From: Cyanidiococcus yangmingshanensis
Lineage: Eukaryota > Rhodophyta > Bangiophyceae > Cyanidiales > Cyanidiaceae
NCBI GenBank assembly: GCA_013995675.1
Contig: VWRR01000010.1
Location: 434,001-498,000 of the forward strand
DNA: 64,000 nucleotides
Reading direction: 5' to 3'
Shown here: in pieces, positions 11,847-19,788 of the stretch
Position numbering within the stretch: position 1 is the stretch's first letter
Layout of the letters: each line of letters begins with the position of its first letter
Notes under the pieces: generated by a model
What the model saw: only the letters and a program-made list of their open reading frames with translations
Database searches by the model: none
What the model was told of the DNA's origin: nothing
Made by a program: the position numbers and the translations under genes

Positions 11847-13949
11847 ATGTCCGTATGGAGAGCTTCCAGTATCTGCTTTTTTTTTATATTTTGCTCCCTC
11901 ATAAGGTTGGGTCGCTGCGTCCTGACGGGCGTGGGTAGCATCGAAACTTGTCTGGATTCTGGTAGACCCGGCAGTATACCGTGTTCAAAAAAGTGGGTTT
12001 TAACGCTTGCAGTTGAAAATGGTGCAACGAAAGCGTCCTCCTCGCTAAGTGCTACACAAGTTGTTTTCGGTAACAGCTCAGAAAATTCTGCAGTCGAGTC
12101 GAGCAGCAATACTGACGTCGCATACGCTTTCAAATACCAGTTGTACATTACCTTGACAAAGTCTCGTATCCGGTTAGAGTATCCTCTCTATTATCTAAGA
12201 GACTTCAATAATCAGCCATATGAGATAGTATATAAGTACAACTCGAACGGGCCATTAAACTGGCTTGATAATCAATGTATGGCCACTTGGGGTAGTAGTG
12301 AACCTACATGCGGCTATGCTTATAACCCACCTGGGTCGACGGATCCAGCGGACCGTATTTTGTACTCCCAGGGTTTTTGTTGTGACTGTAATGCTGCAGA
12401 CCTTCTTGGACTTTCGCCGAACAGAATTAGAGGTGGGCTGGATTGTAACCTTTTGAGTCTAGATACTCCAACCGAGTCAGCGCACTGCTTGCGCTTCGAT
12501 GCACTCTGGTATTCTGCCTTTCAAATAGGTGAGCCTATTACTAACTTTGAAATTGTTGTCAACATAACGAAATGCGCGCCTTCGCAGGGCGTACCTGTTT
12601 CCAATATCACTTCTTCTGAGAATTCCGCCGCTTATTCTCACAACTGCACCAGTGATTTTATTTTCCTTTCCCCTGGCTCACCGACCGGATATGCTACAAA
12701 CGGGAAGATAAGCGCAGAGGCTGTGGGCGACTTCGCGCCTTGGGTAGGAACAGCGTCATATTCGGAGAAGTATTTTTTCGTTCCGGCGCTATGCACAGAT
12801 GCATCTGAAGATTGGTGTATGGAGAGAATTTCATACACTGAGAATGAGATCGAACGCTGGATGTTAATCAATACAGATTTGGTTACGACCAATGGGGATG
12901 AGTGTGACAAGATTGGCGTTAGCTACAGCGCTTTCACAAATGAGGGCCAGAGGTGTGAGCGACCGACCCAATCTTGTTTGCATGACCAGCTGCAGCATTA
13001 TTATAATGCGGACTTAGCGGCTGAGCAGTCTGGTGCCATAGGTAATTACTTCGTGCAGTTCTTTGGCGATTTCGTTACTGATGGTCTGACGACAAGCAAT
13101 CCTCTTCTTCGATTCTATACTAATAGGACCCAAGCTACGGAAGTAGTGCTGCAGTTTGCCGCGGATGAGATATTTTATACGGTCTACCTGGCTCCCGCGC
13201 GTTTCATTCGCCAGCTTTCCTCGATCAGGCCGTTCACTTCGCAGTCCAGAGGGGGCGTCCTTCATCTGACTTTTGTGTCAGAGGGCTTAGGGACCAACGC
13301 CGCGCAATTCACTGTCAGTGCGAGCTGTCAACCAAACATCGACCCAATTGCGGCACAAATTGTTACATTATCGCCGGGTCAATTAGGCTCCGTTGAAATG
13401 CCAATCATTGAGACGAAATCAACGGGCGGAGAAGGATCTTGTAACTGCACGTTGCGGAATGCTCTGGGTGAAGTTCTTGACGTGATTGTGCTTGATTTCA
13501 ATTCAAGCAGTGTGAAAACAACGCTTGGATCGCAGGGGGGGAGCACGTCAACCACTGCAGGAAACTTGACTCACACAGAAAGCTCCGCATACCCCTCGAG
13601 CGGATGTGGGAATTGTGGCGGCCTTCTGGATATTGCGTGTAACTTTTCGAATGTGTGCATTCTGAACATTTTATTCTTTATAGGACTCATTGCGTTCACT
13701 CTTCTTCTTCTGTGCTGCTGTCGGAATTGCATATGGAGGTGTTGCTGCTGCTGTTGTGGCTTGCTGAACAGAGGCTTTGACATTCCTCTTCGTCGCATTG
13801 AGAAGTCGCAACGGCGTGGCTATATATCCAGCATTAGCACGCTGCCGGCGAAAATGCTTCCGGCGCCGCCCCGAGCAGCCCTCGTTAGAGCATATTCCTT
13901 GGATGGACCGAAATCATCGAACTCTTGTTCAGGGTTGAGAAGACGGTAA
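11847..13949 (+). CDS. HAP2: HAP2/GCS1 gamete fusion protein
   Basis: HAP2/GCS1 is the class II-fold fusogen that merges gamete plasma membranes in many eukaryotes. ATG 11847 gives 700 residues starting with a signal peptide (SICFFFIFCSLIRLGRC). The upstream frame to 11625 is not family-like. The ectodomain shows the family signature: an N-terminal E-C...C-KKWVLTLAVENG segment, then YSQGFCCDC near residue 172 and HCLRFDALWYSAFQIG near residue 212, followed by a cysteine-dotted region. A single transmembrane helix (residues about 603-625) runs into an unusual juxtamembrane cysteine cluster including CCCCCC, likely palmitoylated as in other HAP2 tails. The tail is short and basic. The frame is intact. 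Its 3' 491 bases and downstream flank are duplicated at 18958. The stop TAA lies inside a GGTAAGT string that resembles a splice donor. Confidence 0.95.
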   Translation: MSVWRASSICFFFIFCSLIRLGRCVLTGVGSIETCLDSGRPGSIPCSKKWVLTLAVENGATKASSSLSATQVVFGNSSENSAVESSSNTDVAYAFKYQLYITLTKSRIRLEYPLYYLRDFNNQPYEIVYKYNSNGPLNWLDNQCMATWGSSEPTCGYAYNPPGSTDPADRILYSQGFCCDCNAADLLGLSPNRIRGGLDCNLLSLDTPTESAHCLRFDALWYSAFQIGEPITNFEIVVNITKCAPSQGVPVSNITSSENSAAYSHNCTSDFIFLSPGSPTGYATNGKISAEAVGDFAPWVGTASYSEKYFFVPALCTDASEDWCMERISYTENEIERWMLINTDLVTTNGDECDKIGVSYSAFTNEGQRCERPTQSCLHDQLQHYYNADLAAEQSGAIGNYFVQFFGDFVTDGLTTSNPLLRFYTNRTQATEVVLQFAADEIFYTVYLAPARFIRQLSSIRPFTSQSRGGVLHLTFVSEGLGTNAAQFTVSASCQPNIDPIAAQIVTLSPGQLGSVEMPIIETKSTGGEGSCNCTLRNALGEVLDVIVLDFNSSSVKTTLGSQGGSTSTTAGNLTHTESSAYPSSGCGNCGGLLDIACNFSNVCILNILFFIGLIAFTLLLLCCCRNCIWRCCCCCCGLLNRGFDIPLRRIEKSQRRGYISSISTLPAKMLPAPPRAALVRAYSLDGPKSSNSCSGLRRR

Positions 13950-14288
13950 GTTCATATTCCCTTTTTAAGGACCTGTGCGACTTGAGGCTATTTAGGATCA
14001 GGAATCGAGGGTAAACTCGCCGAGTCTGCCACCCCAAAGTTGATTATCTTCCACATGCAACTGAAGCTCTGCTAGGAACGTCATTTCCTCTGATACCAAA
14101 AGTATTGCGCCATTGGTGCGACAATGCTTATGATGAGCAGCGCTACCACGACACCGATGTATTTCTTCCTCTGGCTCTCGGTTTCCTCTCTTGTTTTGAA
14201 CGAGGATGATTGCTCTGACTTGTAAACTATCGGGGCACCTGGATCCTTCTTGCCTGAGAGCACAGCCTCTAGCCTCTCGCTAACGTCA
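13459..14288 (+). repeat. Direct repeat copy A (HAP2 3' end to TPM 3' end)
   Basis: These 830 bases cover the HAP2 C-terminal coding end, the intergenic spacer and the last 208 bases of the TPM gene. The second copy is at 18958-19788. By eye the copies differ only by a G-run of 7 versus 8 and by T14255/A19755, a synonymous change in the TPM frame. Homology stops abruptly at 14288/19788. Confidence 0.95.
14081..14288 (-). pseudogene. 3' fragment of the TPM gene
   Basis: The last 60-odd codons of the TPM-domain gene, including its C-terminal membrane helix and stop, are duplicated here as part of direct repeat copy A. Sequence upstream of 14288 is unrelated to the gene, so this is a truncated, presumably non-functional copy. 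It may still act as a 3' UTR or terminator region for HAP2. Confidence 0.9.
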
Positions 14289-15340
14289 TGGTCTCCTCAG
14301 CAGCACTGCTTTCCACTTAATTGTAAGAGAATAAAGTATCCTGTCCACTCCATTTAGTGTCCTCGATATTAAAGTAGCCTCGGTGATAGCTCCCTTAGGA
14401 TCTTAGATTATGATTGTATGATGAATCTTAGAGAATTAGTACGGTCTGAGTTCTTTAAAATTCTCAATTAGGAAGCTTCGAGAATCCCTGGAAATTGTAC
14501 TGTATAACATACAGAAGATAAAGAAAGTATTTTTTTGTTATGGTTCAAAACAACAAGAGTGTTTTTGGGCCTCTGTGCAGGCAGGCAGTAATATCGTAGC
14601 ATTTGCGTGCTTCATAAACGTAACAAAAGCGATGCACCCTCATTTGCTGGAGAATGTTTTCTTCACAGCTGCGATTGACAACGAGAGATCCTGTGGATCG
14701 TGCGGCTATTTCAGTTCGCTTTCGTCAAATCCAGAGTTTTAGCACTTCTTTAGTCATATCGTATATGAATATTCCAAGATATTTCACTTAGAAATTATTG
14801 AAGTACAAAAAGAGATGTATTAGAATAAATTTCTTTGAACTCGGAGCTTGCACTTCTCTGTATCACTACAGAATACTACGAGCATTTTCAGTCATGATCA
14901 GATCGCCTGCATGGACGGGCTATCTTCTACTCTGGCCTGGTGGATCCCGATAATTTATTGAAGGCGTGGTTTTCATAAACACAATCGTGGGGGATCCAGG
15001 AGTCCCTTTTGTGTAACGTTGCAGTACAAGCCCAGGAGGCTCATTGTTATAGAAACGTTTGAATTGCCAAGACTAGAAAAGAGTATATACAAAGCTACCA
15101 GAACTCTCTATCTTTAAACTAATGTATTTAGTATTGTACTCATGGTTCCCGAGAGCACTCTGTTAATATCTAATAAAATTTCGATCGATCGAAGAAGCAA
15201 TTTTATCCAGACCTGGAATTCGAGTATGCTTTTTTTTGAGGCGGCATCGGTCAAAAAACGGTCTGGAAACGTAAACGAGGTGCTCGTTTCTTCACGGATG
15301 CACGAGTGCGGGCTCTCGAAAGTCACGCATTGCTCTACTT
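14289..15340. other. Unique AT-rich start of the insert
   Basis: The first kilobase of the inserted segment is AT-rich, with no recognised gene or mobile-element protein. It begins immediately at the breakpoint where homology to the TPM gene ends. Confidence 0.6.
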
Positions 15341-15784
15341 TCAGGGTTCTAAATGAGTTCGAAACTCTTCCCCGCCTCTTCCAAAGGCTTCACGTATGCA
15401 CTGGTTTTCAAGTTCTACAAAAGCTAACATCGTTCGTTTTTCACGCAATTTTTGTAGATCGAGAACCCTTTGTAGACTTTCTAAGAAGTCACCGGAGCAG
15501 TTTACCTCGTTCAAAGTTGCGTCAATACGGCTCTCTAACGTACTTTGCGCACGGTATGGCCAACGCCGAATGCCCAGACGCCGGCAGCGACGTTTAAACG
15601 AGCTCACACTGACTAAGTTTCTTTGAGCTGCCTGCCTTCTCGGCAAGTACATCCAGGCCGACTTGTTCAACCCAAGACTGCTTGCGGATCCCGGAAAGCG
15701 CAAACAAAAGTGGCCGGTTGTGCTGCTGCAAAGACTGCTCCCGCGAACGCACTTGTCGGAAGTTATAAAATCTAAAATGTTCAT
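15341..15784 (-). CDS. RWP-RK domain transcription factor, copy 1
   Basis: RWP-RK proteins are DNA-binding regulators of nitrogen response and of egg/gamete or mating-type identity in plants and green algae. ATG 15784 gives 147 residues. The domain spans about residues 48-85: LPRRQAA, then SFKRRCRRLGIRRWPYR and a following helix. This matches the family core, including the invariant R-W-P, with the final basic pair altered. A helical, leucine-rich stretch follows (FLESLQRVLDLQKLREK). From residue about 116 the sequence leaves the inverted repeat and ends with a private 31-residue tail containing ENQCIREAFGRGGEEF. It is divergent from copy 2. The small size suggests an RKD/MID-like minimal protein. 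Its role near HAP2 is inference. Confidence 0.85.
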   Translation of the reverse strand: MNILDFITSDKCVRGSSLCSSTTGHFCLRFPGSASSLGLNKSAWMYLPRRQAAQRNLVSVSSFKRRCRRLGIRRWPYRAQSTLESRIDATLNEVNCSGDFLESLQRVLDLQKLREKRTMLAFVELENQCIREAFGRGGEEFRTHLEP

Positions 15785-15995
15785 TAATTTTCCGAAAATA
15801 TGGCTCTGCTGGGGAGCAAACCAACAAGCTTTTATCGCAGAATGGAAGCTCTTATCGACACTTTCATTCCCACCAAGGGCAAATCAACGAAACAGGAAAT
15901 ACGAAACAGCGCACATCGAATCGATGCGACTGGTCGCGAACTGCACGAAAGGTCGCATGACCCCTTTACAACGTGTTGGGAAAAACGGGGCTCTA
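15436..15995 (+). repeat. Left arm of 560-bp palindrome
   Basis: This arm is the reverse complement of 16379-16938. By eye there are two mismatches in 560 bases (at 15914 and 15976). It carries the first 116 codons of RWP-RK copy 1 and about 211 bases upstream of its start. Arms are separated by a 383-base unique spacer. Confidence 0.95.
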
Positions 15996-16378
15996 GCTAC
16001 AACTTATCCGCTTGTTTGCCTCTGCCACTTTCGAATTCAGTCGCTAACACACTTCTAACGACATGGATTTTTTAGCTGTTCCACATGCTCGAGGTTCAAA
16101 AATTTGATATTTCGCGTGCTAAAGATTCTCATACTTGGAGTAAGAGAGTGGCGCGAAATTGAAACTTTCTCAGATCAGAAAAAAAGGATTTGCCCTCGGG
16201 CGCTAAAGCCAAATATCTAGTTTGCTCTACTACATCCGAACCCAACAGAAATTCAGTTCAGAACGGAACTGCCAAGAAACGAGGTCTTGTTGAAATTATG
16301 CATTGAAATGAACTTTTCTATCATCCTTTCACACAAATTCCCAACCCAGCATTAGTCCCTGTTGCTAGTATGAACATA
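15996..16378. other. Palindrome spacer
   Basis: This 383-base AT-rich spacer lies between the inverted-repeat arms and so between the two divergent RWP-RK starts. It has no coding frame of note. Together with the arms it must hold any shared or bidirectional promoter. Confidence 0.6.
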
Positions 16379-16938
16379 TAGAGCCCCGTTTTTCCCAGCA
16401 CGTTGTAAAGGGGTCATGCGACCTTTCGTGCAGTTCGCGACCAGTCGCATCGATTCGATATGCGCTGTTTCGTATTTCCTGTTTCGTTGATTTGCCCTTG
16501 GTGGGAATGAAAGTGTCGATAAGAGCTTCCATTCTGCGATAAAAGCTTGTTGGTTTGCTCCCCAGCAGAGCCATATTTTCGGAAAATTAATGAACATTTT
16601 AGATTTTATAACTTCCGACAAGTGCGTTCGCGGGAGCAGTCTTTGCAGCAGCACAACCGGCCACTTTTGTTTGCGCTTTCCGGGATCCGCAAGCAGTCTT
16701 GGGTTGAACAAGTCGGCCTGGATGTACTTGCCGAGAAGGCAGGCAGCTCAAAGAAACTTAGTCAGTGTGAGCTCGTTTAAACGTCGCTGCCGGCGTCTGG
16801 GCATTCGGCGTTGGCCATACCGTGCGCAAAGTACGTTAGAGAGCCGTATTGACGCAACTTTGAACGAGGTAAACTGCTCCGGTGACTTCTTAGAAAGTCT
16901 ACAAAGGGTTCTCGATCTACAAAAATTGCGTGAAAAAC
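16379..16938 (-). repeat. Right arm of 560-bp palindrome
   Basis: This is the second inverted arm, near-identical to 15436-15995. It contains the promoter-proximal region and first 116 codons of RWP-RK copy 2. Homology ends within the codons after LREK, so each copy has its own 3' end. Confidence 0.95.
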
Positions 16939-16985
16939 TACAAATACTTATGGAAAACCACAAGAATAGCAGCTCCTCTCCCTGA
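16590..16985 (+). CDS. RWP-RK domain transcription factor, copy 2
   Basis: ATG 16590 gives 131 residues that are identical to copy 1 through the RWP-RK domain (SFKRRCRRLGIRRWPYR) and the following helix. It then ends with a private 15-residue tail (LQILMENHKNSSSSP). Copy 1 and copy 2 are transcribed away from each other, with 805 bases between the two ATG codons. The copies differ only in the C-terminal tail, so they should bind the same DNA but might differ in dimerisation or stability. The tail here continues the leucine-rich helix naturally (KLREKLQILMENH), so this may be the original gene and copy 1 the derived one, or the reverse. Confidence 0.85.
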   Translation: MNILDFITSDKCVRGSSLCSSTTGHFCLRFPGSASSLGLNKSAWMYLPRRQAAQRNLVSVSSFKRRCRRLGIRRWPYRAQSTLESRIDATLNEVNCSGDFLESLQRVLDLQKLREKLQILMENHKNSSSSP

Positions 16986-17391
16986 GATATTGCATCTAAA
17001 GAAGGTATATCGTTTAAAACTCTGGGCTTTTATTTTAGTATATATGAGCGGCCAATAAGTTTTCTACGAACAGAGTATTCTTCGCTTATGGAAAAGTCTA
17101 GCTATGATGCTATTCCCGAGGCATGTGTTTAATAAAACCTTCTGACATCATGCCTCACACGGACTAAGGTTTTCCATGCTCACCATACCCAGAACCCGAC
17201 AGGCTGTTGTACCGACAAGGCGGTTTTAATCTAAAGTCTTGATCAAATTCTCACTAGGGGGATATCAACGTATTCTCTATGGGTTTCGAAGAATCTTCAA
17301 GAACCAATAAATTTTACAAGAAAGAGAACAGCCATTTTAATAAAATAAGCAAATTTGAGAAGCAATTTGCTGCACTGAAGGGCAGTACCCT
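16986..17391. other. Spacer between RWP-RK copy 2 and the ataxin-2 fragment
   Basis: These 406 AT-rich bases have no recognised feature. The sequence changes abruptly to ataxin-2 coding DNA at 17392. Confidence 0.6.
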
Positions 17392-18944
17392 CTGAAACTT
17401 ACTGAGAAGCAACTGTCTCGTCATCGACGTGATTTGGGACTCGATCACGTCTCTTCGTCGTCTCTGCGAAAGTCGGATCTGGCCTTCACCGCCTCGGACG
17501 CGACTGCGAAAGGCCCCAGCTCACCGACGAAGCGCAGTCCCCGGCTAAGCGAACAGCAGTCGGACGTCGCCACGGCTCGGGCTCTCTTCATCTTTGGCTG
17601 TCTGATAGGGCACGAGGTCGAGGCCGTGCTGCGCGATGGGAGCCGATACCGAGGTGTTTTGTACACAGCGGTACCCGAGGAGGGCGTTGTCCTTCGTTTT
17701 GCCGAGAGCGTTGGGGCGCCTTCCTCGGCGCCGGCCAAGTCTCCAGTAAACCACTCAGGGGCGTTTGCTCCGTTCCTTGTGGTCCGTCGTGGGGATCTCC
17801 TGAGTCTTCACGCCAAGGGCGTCTCTTTCCGAGCTGCATGCGGAGCCCGAGAGAGGTCTCCGCGAGCGGCTCACAGCTCGGCGAGCTCCGGGGCCGTCGC
17901 TACAGACCTGGAAATAAGCGGTAGTGGAAGCGAGGTTGCTCCCCGTGTGCGGGACCTTGTTGCGTGGAGTGATGACAAGACGGTTCCGGACGCATCTGAT
18001 CCTAGTCAGCGATCGTCTGGTGAGCTGGGCAGGAGGACCGGTCGTGAGTCCCCGCTGGAGTCACTTGACCGATATCCACGTACGAAATGGGACCAGTTCC
18101 TCGAGAATGAACGCAAGTTTGGGGTGAGAACGACCTATACCGAAGAGCACTATACGACGAAGCTTGATGTGGGTCGCTTCACGGAGGCGGATGTTGCGCG
18201 AGCAGCGAGGCTCGCTGCCGAGATAGAGTCCAAAGCAGCTGAGAATCCGCACGTTGCGGAGGAGCGTGGTCAGCTTGTTCCTATTGCGTGCGACGCGAAC
18301 GAGGACGACGAGGAGCTGCGGTACGGCGCTGTTGTGCGTGCACCTGAGCGATCACCCGACGATAGCAAGGCGGCATCCGAACTGGAGAATGCGTTGCTCG
18401 CTCCGAACTCAGGTGCGTCTGCGACCCCTGTCGAGTCTGCAGTGAATGCTGCTGATCATGAGCATGGGTGGAGGCCGGCAGCGAGCTGTGTTGCGAGGGA
18501 CTCGAGTGTTGAGCCTGGTCCTGGGCCGCGACGAAACATTTCCTCGGCGTCCTTGTCCCGAAACAGTTCGTCGGAGTACTTGTTGGACCACTATGATGTT
18601 GAGCACAAGCGAGTGCTGCATCGATTGTCGAACCGCCAACGTGTGGAAGATAATCGCGCTGGAACTGGGGTGTATGCTGGGAGTGGCTCTACGTCTCCTG
18701 CGCTGGGCGCTGGGAGCGAACGGGCGTCGCCGGTGGTGTTGACGACGCCTGGAGCCTCAGTGGGGGCGGTCTCGACTGGTGCGGTTGCACTTGGTCGGGA
18801 TGTTGCGAGCCTGAATCTTGAACTCAGCGTGCCTCAAGTGCGCGACGAGGTTGCTCGGAAGATGAGTGAGTTTAAGGCCCAGCAATATCAGCTGGGGTAC
18901 GAGAGCGAGCGAAGTCGTGAGCGCGAAACCGACTCTTTTCGTCG
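17392..18944 (+). pseudogene. 5' fragment of the ataxin-2-like gene
   Basis: These 1553 bases appear identical to 24511-26063, the coding sequence of the full ataxin-2-like gene from codon 3 to about codon 520. The copy lacks the ATG and promoter of the source and ends inside the coding region. After it come 13 bases of filler (18945-18957) and then the HAP2 3' repeat in another frame, giving an early stop. It has the LSM and LsmAD domain region but not the PAM2 motif. The identity implies a very recent event or ongoing gene conversion. If transcribed from a chance promoter it could make a truncated LSM/LsmAD protein, but no start codon supports this. Confidence 0.9.
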
Positions 18945-18957
18945 ATATCGAGATGGG

Positions 18958-19449
18958 ATGCTCTGGGTGAAGTTCTTGACGTGATTGTGCTTGATTTCAA
19001 TTCAAGCAGTGTGAAAACAACGCTTGGATCGCAGGGGGGGGAGCACGTCAACCACTGCAGGAAACTTGACTCACACAGAAAGCTCCGCATACCCCTCGAG
19101 CGGATGTGGGAATTGTGGCGGCCTTCTGGATATTGCGTGTAACTTTTCGAATGTGTGCATTCTGAACATTTTATTCTTTATAGGACTCATTGCGTTCACT
19201 CTTCTTCTTCTGTGCTGCTGTCGGAATTGCATATGGAGGTGTTGCTGCTGCTGTTGTGGCTTGCTGAACAGAGGCTTTGACATTCCTCTTCGTCGCATTG
19301 AGAAGTCGCAACGGCGTGGCTATATATCCAGCATTAGCACGCTGCCGGCGAAAATGCTTCCGGCGCCGCCCCGAGCAGCCCTCGTTAGAGCATATTCCTT
19401 GGATGGACCGAAATCATCGAACTCTTGTTCAGGGTTGAGAAGACGGTAA
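18958..19449 (+). pseudogene. 3' fragment of HAP2
   Basis: This fragment duplicates the last 164 codons of HAP2, including the transmembrane helix, cysteine cluster and stop. It lacks the whole fusogenic ectodomain and any start codon of its own. It also has an 8-base G-run where the intact gene has 7. It is a by-product of the segmental duplication and should not be annotated as a second HAP2 gene. Confidence 0.93.
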
Positions 19450-19788
19450 GTTCATATTCCCTTTTTAAGGACCTGTGCGACTTGAGGCTATTTAGGATCA
19501 GGAATCGAGGGTAAACTCGCCGAGTCTGCCACCCCAAAGTTGATTATCTTCCACATGCAACTGAAGCTCTGCTAGGAACGTCATTTCCTCTGATACCAAA
19601 AGTATTGCGCCATTGGTGCGACAATGCTTATGATGAGCAGCGCTACCACGACACCGATGTATTTCTTCCTCTGGCTCTCGGTTTCCTCTCTTGTTTTGAA
19701 CGAGGATGATTGCTCTGACTTGTAAACTATCGGGGCACCTGGATCCTTCTTGCCAGAGAGCACAGCCTCTAGCCTCTCGCTAACGTCA
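18958..19788 (+). repeat. Direct repeat copy B (HAP2 3' end to TPM)
   Basis: This is the second copy of the 830-base repeat (831 bases here because of one extra G). It runs without a break into the rest of the full TPM gene. With copy A it flanks the 4669-base insert 14289-18957. Recombination between the copies would restore a simple HAP2-TPM convergent pair. Confidence 0.95.

Noticed and set aside
14289-18957. The insert as a mobile element
   Set aside because: No transposase, integrase or reverse transcriptase is present. The flanking repeat is a piece of host genes (830 bp), not a short target duplication, and part of the insert is an ataxin-2 copy. Template switching explains it better.
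17434-18984. A second ataxin-2 gene
   Set aside because: It starts at TTG, lacks the source promoter and ATG, and runs out of frame into HAP2 sequence.
19024-19449. A second HAP2 gene
   Set aside because: It is only the duplicated 3' end, without ectodomain or start codon.
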